Source of the DNA: Cellvibrionales bacterium UBA2618
Lineage (GTDB): Bacteria; Pseudomonadota; Gammaproteobacteria; Pseudomonadales; Porticoccaceae
Assembly (NCBI GenBank): GCA_002339165.1
Contig: DDJS01000158.1
Span: forward strand, 1-37,017
DNA length: 37,017 nt
Reading direction: 5' to 3'
Below, one piece after another: positions 26,682-33,289 of this stretch. The translations under genes were made by a program, and so were the position numbers. Position 1 is the stretch's first letter, and each line of letters begins with the position of its first letter. The notes below the pieces were generated by a model. The model saw nothing but the letters and a program-made list of their open reading frames with translations, did no database searches and was not told the DNA's origin.

Positions 26682-27944
26682 ATGTTGATGGATCAATGGC
26701 CGGCTGGCTGGCGGCGAAAAGGTATGGCTGGGCTTGAGTTTTTCCGTTATGTGACGAGGCAATTTCAAGCTCACGGCTGTCGCCAAAGTGCTGCAGCACT
26801 GACTTACATGACGCTGTTTGCGTTGGTGCCGATGCTCACCGTGATGTACAGCATGTTTTCGCTGGTGCCGGTTTTTCAGGGGGTCGGCGGTCAGGTGGAA
26901 GCGTGGGTATACGCCAATTTTTTGCCCAGTAGCGGCCGTGAAATCAGTGTTTATTTGAGTGAATTTTCGGCTCAGGCGCGCAGTCTGAGTGGCCTCGGCG
27001 TGGCGATGTTGATGCTGACCGCCTATCTGATGTTGATGAATATCGAAGTGACTTTTAACGCTATATGGGCGACCTCGGGCGCGCGTCGAGGACTCAACGG
27101 GTTTCTGGTGTATTGGGCGATTCTTAGTTTGACGCCGGTACTATTAGCCTCGGCGTTTATTATGAAGACCTATCTGCTGTCATTTAATTTACTGGTCAGC
27201 GAAATAGAGGCGCTCGGAGCTCTTGGTTCAGTGTTTGCCTACCTCCCGGGCTTGATGACCTGGATGGCGTTTTCGTTGTTATTCTTTGCCGTGCCCAACT
27301 GCCGAGTACGCCTGCGCTATGCTCTTTGGGGTGGACTGGTAACCAGCCTGACGTTGATTCTGGTGAAGTGGCTATTTGCACTACTAATGGCGCACTCCAG
27401 CTACACCACGGTTTACGGTGCGTTTGCACTGATCCCGCTGCTGTTGCTGTGGGTTTATCTACTGTGGTTGGTCATCTTGCTGGGCGCCGTGTGGGTCTGT
27501 TGCCTGCAGACCTTTGTGCGTCGGCGCAGCCCCCAGCGTCTCCCAGCGCCGCTGGTTAACTTGATGATTCTCTGGCACTGTCGGCAACTACAAAATCGTG
27601 GCGAGTTACTTTCGGACACCGCGGTGTCAGCGCTGGGGATTGAGGCTCAGCAATGGCAGGGCTTGCGCGCTGACTTGCTACGCCGTCGGATACTCGAGCA
27701 AACTCTGAACGGCGACTACGTTTTGCTCGTCGACCTCCATGGTCTTGCGGTAGTTGATGTGTTTAGCTGGGGCGATGATAATCTGTTAATATCTCACCAA
27801 GAGCGCCATGGAGAGTGGCTTGCTGGGGAGCCTTGGTGCGCTCGCTATCGGGCGTTAGCTATCGCGCTCGAGACAAGTCGACGAGAGCATTTGAGCGGTA
27901 CGGTGATGCAACTGTTTGCCGACCAAGAGCAACAGACAATTTAA
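26682..27944 (+). CDS. YihY/BrkB family inner-membrane protein (once called RNase BN)
   Basis: Polytopic membrane protein of 420 residues. The N-terminal 290 residues carry the YihY/BrkB domain, with about six helices and the motifs AAALTYMTLFALVPML and YTTVYGAFALIPLLLLWVYLLW. The C-terminal ~130 residues are soluble and helix-rich (LPAPLVNLMILWHCRQLQ...), a layout common in the longer Pseudomonas-type members. The start ATG follows AGGAGG by 4 bases; a second ATG 6 bases on is equally possible. Old annotations as RNase BN are wrong for this family. The true role is unknown. Confidence 0.88.
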   Translation: MLMDQWPAGWRRKGMAGLEFFRYVTRQFQAHGCRQSAAALTYMTLFALVPMLTVMYSMFSLVPVFQGVGGQVEAWVYANFLPSSGREISVYLSEFSAQARSLSGLGVAMLMLTAYLMLMNIEVTFNAIWATSGARRGLNGFLVYWAILSLTPVLLASAFIMKTYLLSFNLLVSEIEALGALGSVFAYLPGLMTWMAFSLLFFAVPNCRVRLRYALWGGLVTSLTLILVKWLFALLMAHSSYTTVYGAFALIPLLLLWVYLLWLVILLGAVWVCCLQTFVRRRSPQRLPAPLVNLMILWHCRQLQNRGELLSDTAVSALGIEAQQWQGLRADLLRRRILEQTLNGDYVLLVDLHGLAVVDVFSWGDDNLLISHQERHGEWLAGEPWCARYRALAIALETSRREHLSGTVMQLFADQEQQTI

Positions 27945-27965
27945 AATATGATCGCGGGGAACAGC

Positions 27966-28436
27966 ATGCAGATACAATTTACTCGTAGCTTGGGTGCGGC
28001 AATAGCCCTTTTGACGCTTTTGAGTGGGTGTGGACAACAGATCGACTACCCCTTGCATGGCGGTGGTGCAGTCACTTTTGACGGCGCCGACCAGCGCTGG
28101 GTGATGATTAACTACTGGGCGGTGTGGTGCGCGCCGTGCCGCAAAGAAATTCCCGAGCTCAACCAACTGGCGATTGACAATGACGATCGACTGATACTGG
28201 TTGGCGTTAACTACGATGGTATCGTCGGCGATGAGTTAACCGCGCAAATGGAGCGCCTCGGGGTCGAATTTCAGACTTTGTTAGAGGATCCCCGCGGGCG
28301 TTGGACGCTAGCCAAGACCGACGTGTTGCCAGAAACCTTGGTGATCGATCAGCACGGTGAGTTGCGCCATCGCCTAGTGGGTCCTCAGACCCTCGAAAGC
28401 CTCAGTCGACTATTGCCTGAGCGTGCCGAGGATTGA
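27966..28436 (+). CDS. TlpA-like thioredoxin-fold lipoprotein
   Basis: Periplasmic thiol-disulfide protein of 156 residues. The N-terminal lipoprotein signal ends in LLSGC (Cys22). The thioredoxin-like domain has the active site WCAPC (Cys55, Cys58) followed by KEIPELNQL, and a cis-proline region LPETLVID. It is probably a membrane-attached reductase for cytochrome c maturation or protein disulfides; the partner is not known. ATG 27966 is chosen because GGGGA lies 6 bases upstream; ATG 27948 would add six residues. It is co-directional with yihY, 21 bases away. Confidence 0.87.
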   Translation: MQIQFTRSLGAAIALLTLLSGCGQQIDYPLHGGGAVTFDGADQRWVMINYWAVWCAPCRKEIPELNQLAIDNDDRLILVGVNYDGIVGDELTAQMERLGVEFQTLLEDPRGRWTLAKTDVLPETLVIDQHGELRHRLVGPQTLESLSRLLPERAED

Positions 28437-28542
28437 TCGTTAGCTCGCGCGATAGTGAAGTGGCAACGCCGATAAAATGTCGATGACATCAAAGCGGGTC
28501 GAGAGTAAATAGCGGCAATCGGCTGAATGCACCCTGCAGATT

Positions 28543-28569
28543 CCGCAGGCTGGCTGCGGGCTTTTCTGT
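28543..28569 (+). terminator. Probable intrinsic terminator after the TlpA-like gene
   Basis: CCGCAG-GCTGG-CTGCGG is a perfect 6-bp GC-rich stem with a 5-base loop, followed by GCTTTTCTGT. It lies 107 bases after the stop codon and before the next gene on the same strand. Confidence 0.5.
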
Positions 28570-28709
28570 CTGACGTTTTTGATTCAGTGCTATGCCATTT
28601 ACCGCTCTGCATGCTGTCCTCTGCGTGACGTCTAGTTAGCCGTTACAAAGCATCGCAACGCCGCCAGTCAATGATTAAACCTAGGTGATGAAAAGCGTGA
28701 GAGAAAAAC

Positions 28710-30299
28710 ATGGAGGCCATTAAATTTAACAAAACGCCTGTGTATGTTGTGGTCTTTGTGTTCACTGCGGTGGTGCTTTATTGCGGGACTTATAGCGCAA
28801 CCGCTAAAGCGGCCGGTTTTGAGTTTTATGAGCAGCGCCTAGAGGCGCCGTTTGAAATCACCCACAGATTGATACCTGCTGAATTACTGATCAATCCTGG
28901 CCGCGAGCTTTTGGTTCTCGGCGTCGATGACCAGCAGCGCAAGCACCTCGCGCTGTATGCTCAGCCAATGCAACTGGACAGATCCGTATCCGGCTCACAA
29001 TACCAATTGGCGTCGAGTTTTGCGTTGCCCACCGACATATATTTGTTCGATGTCAGCGAACCGCTAGATGATGTTCTGTCGAGCGTGGTGTTTCTCTCGC
29101 ATCAAACGCTCTACAGGCTGATTCCTGAGGCCATGAAAAACACCCTAAAACCGGCACCCAGTGAGGTGTTGGCAGCGGTTGCCGACATCGATTCGCTGGC
29201 CAATCAGGGCGTTGCCCCCTATCTTCGACGCGCAGAATTGTTGCGCCAGATCGATAACAATCCGCGTCCGGATGCGTTGATTGACGGTTTACATGGGTTG
29301 ACGTTAATTATGAATCTCGGTACGGACAATCGGCGGTTGAATTTGCCGATAAAGCCGCATATTTTGCTCGAGTCCGAGGGTGTCGCTTATAGCGGTGCGC
29401 GGGTGTTTTTTGTCGACAGCAATTTTGACGGGCGCACAGACCTGCTTCGGGCTCTCGATGGCCGTTTGCAGGTATTTTTGCAGCGTGTCGACGGCGGTTT
29501 TTCAGCCGTTACCAACGATATTTTGCTACCGCATTCAACCCACGCCAGACCCTGGTGGTATCAGCGCGATGCTTGGGGGGAAGAGCCAAATCAGGGCGAT
29601 ATGGCCTATCGCGATTTAGAGTATCTTCAAGATATCAATGCCGACGGCATCGCCGATCTGGTGGTGCGCTACGCCAAGACCTCGGGGGTTCTCGACCGAG
29701 TTAATGACTACGAGATTTATTACGGCGCCAATAGCGACAGCCAACTGCGATTTACAAGCGATATCGATGGCCTGATTAGCGGTGATGGCACCCTGGCTGG
29801 GCTGGAGTTTGTCGACATCGATAGCGATGGTCGGCTAGAGGTCACCGTCGCCGGTTTCGACATTGGCGTCTCGCAAATTATCCGCGCGTTAATCGCCGGT
29901 AGCGTCGACGAAGACGTCTATGTTTATCGTATGGACAGCAGCGATCGTTTTCCGGCGAAGGCGAACTTCGCCTCGAGTGTAAAGATGACCTTTAGTCTAA
30001 CCTCTGCCCAGCGGGGCGATCCGGTGATCAAGTTGCTCGATCTAAATGGCGACGGTCACAGTGAATTACTATTGTCAGCGGGCAGCCGTGGCGTGCGTAT
30101 CTACACCGGACGGGCAGGGTCATCGCCGTTTGTGCGGCGTTCGACCAAGATGCGGTTGTCGCTGCCACGCGAGGGTCGGCTGTTGGTTGGCGACGATCTC
30201 AATGGCGATGGACGCGACGACATTGTGTTCAATTTCGGCCGTCGAGACGACAGCGCAACGCCGTCGCAATTTATAGTGTTAATTTCGGCACCCGGTTAG
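28710..30299 (+). CDS. Exported repeat protein with calcium-loop (FG-GAP/VCBS-like) motifs
   Basis: Unrecognised specific function. 529 residues with a signal peptide or N-terminal anchor (about 10-36, AKAAG). At least five D-x-[DN]-x-D-G loops are visible, near residues 236, 308, 369, 444 and 496, each followed by a hydrophobic strand, the pattern of FG-GAP/VCBS blades that bind calcium. A seven-bladed beta-propeller is therefore plausible, with more degenerate blades in the N-terminal half. It stands alone between a terminator and a 425-base gap. The family is not linked to any enzyme domain here; a surface or periplasmic binding role is inference. Confidence 0.8.
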   Translation: MEAIKFNKTPVYVVVFVFTAVVLYCGTYSATAKAAGFEFYEQRLEAPFEITHRLIPAELLINPGRELLVLGVDDQQRKHLALYAQPMQLDRSVSGSQYQLASSFALPTDIYLFDVSEPLDDVLSSVVFLSHQTLYRLIPEAMKNTLKPAPSEVLAAVADIDSLANQGVAPYLRRAELLRQIDNNPRPDALIDGLHGLTLIMNLGTDNRRLNLPIKPHILLESEGVAYSGARVFFVDSNFDGRTDLLRALDGRLQVFLQRVDGGFSAVTNDILLPHSTHARPWWYQRDAWGEEPNQGDMAYRDLEYLQDINADGIADLVVRYAKTSGVLDRVNDYEIYYGANSDSQLRFTSDIDGLISGDGTLAGLEFVDIDSDGRLEVTVAGFDIGVSQIIRALIAGSVDEDVYVYRMDSSDRFPAKANFASSVKMTFSLTSAQRGDPVIKLLDLNGDGHSELLLSAGSRGVRIYTGRAGSSPFVRRSTKMRLSLPREGRLLVGDDLNGDGRDDIVFNFGRRDDSATPSQFIVLISAPG

Positions 30300-30724
30300 C
30301 CGCAATGGCGATCAGTCTGAATAGATCGCCTGACATCAAGGCCGCGACTGAGCAGCGCCGGACGCTGCGATAGCGTACATTTTACGGAATTGGCTGTTTG
30401 CGGATAAATTTGTTTATACTCACATCGTAGTTTGGTTGCTTATGGCGTTCTTTGCTTGCGGTATTTTGTCGGATGTGAGGCGGCTCAAGGGAACAGGGAA
30501 ATTCAATGCCGCTGTGCTATTTTTCGGTGGGTAACGGCGTTCAATACCCAAAATATTAGAGGTTTGCAAGGCTGCAAGCCTAAGATTGTGATTCAGGGTC
30601 TTTTAGTATTGCCGGTCGAAGTATGCGTGATTCGTTGGGACGACAATCATAACGATGGAGGCACGCGCGACAGGGGCGTTGCAGGTGATTAAAAAGCGAA
30701 TGATGATAGGAGCATGATAAGGTT
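30300..30724. other. 425-base spacer before the DUF4177 gene
   Basis: No convincing gene. Visible structure: a 6-bp stem GCAGCG/CGCTGC (30352-30368) soon after the upstream stop codon, without a T-run, and a 5-bp stem AGGCT-GCA-AGCCT (30570-30582). A short open frame from ATG 30442 (about 30 codons) and an 86-codon frame starting at TTG 30432 have no ribosome site or protein-like pattern. The spacer must contain the promoter of the small genes, and could hold a leader or small RNA. Confidence 0.4.
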
Positions 30725-30940
30725 ATGGAATACAAGGTGGTTGTCTATCAAGAGGGTATGCTCGGATCACTATTGCTCGGTGGGTCGAAGGTCGATCCAG
30801 TGAGATTTAGCGAGTTTTTAAATCACAATGCTAGTCAGGGTTGGCGGGTACAAACCATGGAAAAAGATATTCGCCGTATGTTGTTATTTTTTAAACGCGA
30901 GGCCTATGTCGTGGTACTGGGCAGGGAGTTGGTAGGATGA
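30725..30940 (+). CDS. DUF4177-like small protein
   Basis: 71 residues, soluble, with the DUF4177 pattern: an N-terminal strand YKVVVY, then FSEFLNHNASQGWRVQTMEKD (the LN...GW block), then a second strand LFFKREAYVVVLGR. Function unknown. AAGG lies just before the ATG and a stronger AGGAG further up. Its stop overlaps the start of the next gene by 4 bases (ATGA), so the two are co-translated. Confidence 0.75.
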   Translation: MEYKVVVYQEGMLGSLLLGGSKVDPVRFSEFLNHNASQGWRVQTMEKDIRRMLLFFKREAYVVVLGRELVG

Positions 30941-31149
30941 AAATAGCGTATATTGCTTGCATGGCGATGTTTACTTTAGCCGCTGTGTTGTCGATTTTTG
31001 AATTGTGGTTTGGCCTTCTCGGCTGGTATGCCTATAGCAAGGTGATGGTTACCCTTGGTTTGATATTTTTAGTCGTTTTGGGGGTTGCTCTGGCGCGTCG
31101 TGAGTATCTGTCGGATAACCAATTGCGCGACGACGGCTACATCGACTAG
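30937..31149 (+). CDS. Small two-helix membrane protein
   Basis: 70 residues with two hydrophobic segments (about 3-24 and 33-52) and a charged C-terminal tail, ARREYLSDNQLRDDGYID. I do not recognise a family. Tight coupling to the DUF4177 gene suggests that the soluble and membrane partners act together. Confidence 0.65.
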   Translation: MKIAYIACMAMFTLAAVLSIFELWFGLLGWYAYSKVMVTLGLIFLVVLGVALARREYLSDNQLRDDGYID

Positions 31150-31525
31150 GCCGTACTCTTTTGCCATCCCCCCAATGCGACTGCGACAGGTGCACGTTGA
31201 GTTTCATGGCGCCGGGTCACTTGTTGATGCTTAAAATGTATTGTTTTCGCTTGGTTCGTGACTCCTCAGAGTCATAGTCCGCGAAAATTTCCAAGTCGAG
31301 GCGAATCTGCTAGACTAGTGCGCTTGATTCGGGGCCCGCTAGATCATTCGGGCCACAGCGGCCAGCGCCAGAAACTCTGTTTCATCTCCATGCCCTACCC
31401 ACGGTGCTGTCGGCTCGTTGGGTTCGGCGAGTGTAAAATATCGAGTGACTTGCGGGATGTCGAATAAACTGATGTATTAATCGCCGTGGCGGGTGGCCGC
31501 GGCAATCCGATATGATGAGGTAGTT
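31150..31525. other. 376-base spacer upstream of fpr
   Basis: No supported gene. A possible promoter with TTGCGG (31450-31455), a 17-base spacer and TGTATT (31473-31478) sits about 50 bases before the fpr start; the match to consensus is only fair. No clear terminator for the small membrane-protein gene is visible. Confidence 0.35.
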
Positions 31526-32302
31526 ATGGCTGCATTGATGAGCGAGCGCGTCACCAGCGTTCACCACTGGAACGACACACTGTTTAGCTTTCGCACGACG
31601 CGCGATCGCACGTTTCGCTTTCGCAATGGGCACTTCACCATGATTGGCCTGCCGGCGAAAGAGGGCCGACCGTTATTGAGAGCCTACAGCATTGCCAGCG
31701 CCAATCACGAGCAAGAGCTGGAGTTTTTTAGTATTAAAGTGCCCGACGGTCCGCTCACTGCGGTATTGCAGTTGCTAGAGGTGGGCGATGAGGTGTTGAT
31801 CGGTAAAAAACCCACCGGCACCTTGATTCCGGACAATATGCTGCCGGGCAAGACGCTCTATCTGATTAGCACTGGCACGGGCCTTGCACCTTTTATGAGT
31901 ATCATTAAGGACCCCGAAATCTACGAACAATACGATAAGGTGATCCTGACTCACGGGGTACGTGAGGTGTCTGAACTGGCGTATGCCGACTACATTGAAA
32001 ACCAATTGCCGAACGACGAATTTATGGGTGAGATGGTGAGGAAAAAGTTGCTCTATTACCCGACCGTCACTCGCGAGGCATATCGCAATCAGGGGCGACT
32101 CACCGATCTGGTGCGCACTGGCAAATTGTTTACCGATCTTAAGGTACCATTTCCGAGCCTCGAGGACTCGCGCTTTATGATTTGCGGCGGACCGAGCATG
32201 CTCAAAGAATTTTGCGCGGTGTTAAACGACAAAGGGTTTGTCGAGGCGCGCAGCGGTCGTCTTGGACACTATGTAATTGAGCGTGCTTTTGTTGAATCTT
32301 AA
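31526..32302 (+). CDS. fpr: Ferredoxin (flavodoxin)-NADP+ reductase
   Basis: FAD enzyme that exchanges electrons between NADPH and ferredoxin or flavodoxin. 258 residues, the length of the Pseudomonas/Azotobacter type. The FAD motif RAYSIAS is at about residues 50-56; STGTGLAPFMSI and MICGGPSML are the NADP-binding blocks. The C-terminal VIERAFVES extends beyond the E. coli form and is typical of this subclass. ATG 31526 is chosen for the TGAGG 5 bases upstream and for family length. It converges on a bacterioferritin-like gene. Confidence 0.94.
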   Translation: MAALMSERVTSVHHWNDTLFSFRTTRDRTFRFRNGHFTMIGLPAKEGRPLLRAYSIASANHEQELEFFSIKVPDGPLTAVLQLLEVGDEVLIGKKPTGTLIPDNMLPGKTLYLISTGTGLAPFMSIIKDPEIYEQYDKVILTHGVREVSELAYADYIENQLPNDEFMGEMVRKKLLYYPTVTREAYRNQGRLTDLVRTGKLFTDLKVPFPSLEDSRFMICGGPSMLKEFCAVLNDKGFVEARSGRLGHYVIERAFVES

Positions 32303-32360
32303 GAGCTGAATTTCGGCGGTAAAACCTTGGGCTTGACGCCGCAACGCTGGTACTTTTAAC

Positions 32361-32388
32361 GGCTGCCGGTCACTCGCAGTTGTTTTTT
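32361..32388 (+). terminator. Possible terminator after fpr
   Basis: GGCTGC / GCAGTT stem (4 Watson-Crick pairs plus two outer G-T pairs) with a 9-base loop, followed by a G and a run of six T. It lies about 60 bases after the fpr stop codon. The stem is weak but the T-run is good. Confidence 0.4.
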
Positions 32389-32491
32389 CCCGCGCTAGTC
32401 AAACTGTCTATGAGTGCTACTTAAAACAAGGCGACTGGCTGAGCCGTGTTGTATTGCGCGGACTGTCTCAGCCTACGTTTACTCCTGCTAC

Positions 32492-32630
32492 AACCCAAAT
32501 AACGCCACAGCACACCCATGGCTCCGTCAGATTTTGGCGGAGCTTAAACGGCCGGTGTCCAGCAACATCTGGGCGCCGGATTAGCAAGAGTCTAGTGCAG
32601 CCTGCGTGCTAGTACAGGCTTATTTGGGTT
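32492..32630. repeat. 139-bp multi-hairpin element with 14-bp terminal inverted repeats
   Basis: The ends AACCCAAATAA(c)GCC (32492-32506) and GGCTTATTTGGGTT (32617-32630) pair over 14 bp with a single bulged base. Inside are three successive hairpins: 32521-32543 (9-bp stem, one G-T pair, 5-base loop), 32552-32579 (11-bp stem CCGGTGTCCAG/CTGGGCGCCGG with two G-T pairs, 6-base loop) and 32592-32612 (7-bp stem with two G-T pairs, 7-base loop). The whole folds as one closed multi-branch structure. It could be an ERIC/MITE-like intergenic repeat or a structured RNA. It does not fit integron attC core sites, and no transposase or reverse transcriptase is nearby. Confidence 0.6.
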
Positions 32631-32640
32631 ACCTATTGGC

Positions 32641-33099
32641 CTAAAGCCTAAAGACTTCCATCTCGCCAGGGCTGCGAAGCATTTTATTGACCTCGTCGAG
32701 GTGCAATGTTTCGGAGGTGATCATTTCGCGGGCATACTCCTCGAGAAGGATCGATTTACTCGACATCGCCTGTCCCAAAAGTTTATGGTACATATCTAAC
32801 ACGCTGCGCTCGTGCTCTAGACTCTCGCGCAGAATATCGCCGATGTCGTGCTGCTCGGTCTCCAACAGTGAGCCAATTTTTAGTGATGGGTGACCGCCCA
32901 TCATGGTCACCAATTCGCCAGCCCGCTGGGCATGCATCAGGCCTTCGCTGGCGTTACCTTTCATCCATTCGACAATCGGTATGCGATTGAAGCCGTAGAC
33001 CATTAAAGCGTAGTGTGAGTAGCGCACTACACCCGCGAGTTCGGCTTCCATAATCTCATTGAGAATGTCGATAGCCTGTTGATTGTTAATTTCATCCAC
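32641..33099 (-). CDS. Bacterioferritin-like ferritin-superfamily protein
   Basis: 152-residue four-helix ferritin-like protein. Candidate di-iron ligands are Glu20, Glu52, His56, Glu95 or Glu97, Glu130 and His133. The second helix has E-x-x-x-H instead of the ExxH of classical bacterioferritin, while the fourth has ExxH. The segments ELAGVVRYSHYALMVYGFNRIPIVEW and SLKIGSLLETEQHDIGDILRESLEHERSVL appear in a bacterioferritin-like branch distinct from E. coli Bfr. The start is GTG 33099, with GGGAG about 9 bases upstream. Iron storage or detoxification is inferred. It faces fpr. Confidence 0.82.
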   Translation of the reverse strand: MDEINNQQAIDILNEIMEAELAGVVRYSHYALMVYGFNRIPIVEWMKGNASEGLMHAQRAGELVTMMGGHPSLKIGSLLETEQHDIGDILRESLEHERSVLDMYHKLLGQAMSSKSILLEEYAREMITSETLHLDEVNKMLRSPGEMEVFRL

Positions 33100-33138
33100 G
33101 ATGTCAGTCTCCCTTGCTATTGATTAAATCCTTGCTCG

Positions 33139-33144
33139 ATTATA
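33139..33144 (-). promoter_or_regulatory. -10 element of the ferritin-like gene
   Basis: A perfect TATAAT on the minus strand, 40 bases before the GTG start. The -35 region 17-18 bases upstream (GCGACC) matches poorly, so an activator or alternative recognition may be needed. The implied leader is about 30 bases. Confidence 0.45.
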
Positions 33145-33289
33145 ACCGATCTTGGTGCCGATGGTCGCGCTGCGAACGTGCATTTTTATCGGTCAATAGA
33201 GGACTTTTTAGGCACGGCTATTTACGCCTGTCGATAAACTCGCTTTAATGGACTCGGTTTGTTCGGAGGCTGGCCATACAGAGGTGCAA

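Noticed and set aside
30432..30692. An 86-codon plus-strand open frame in the spacer before the DUF4177 gene
   Set aside because: TTG start, no ribosome site, no domain or membrane pattern; treated as non-coding.
32492..32630. Integron attC site as an explanation of the inverted repeat
   Set aside because: The ends lack the RYYYAAC and GTTRRRY core sequences and there is no integrase or cassette array nearby.
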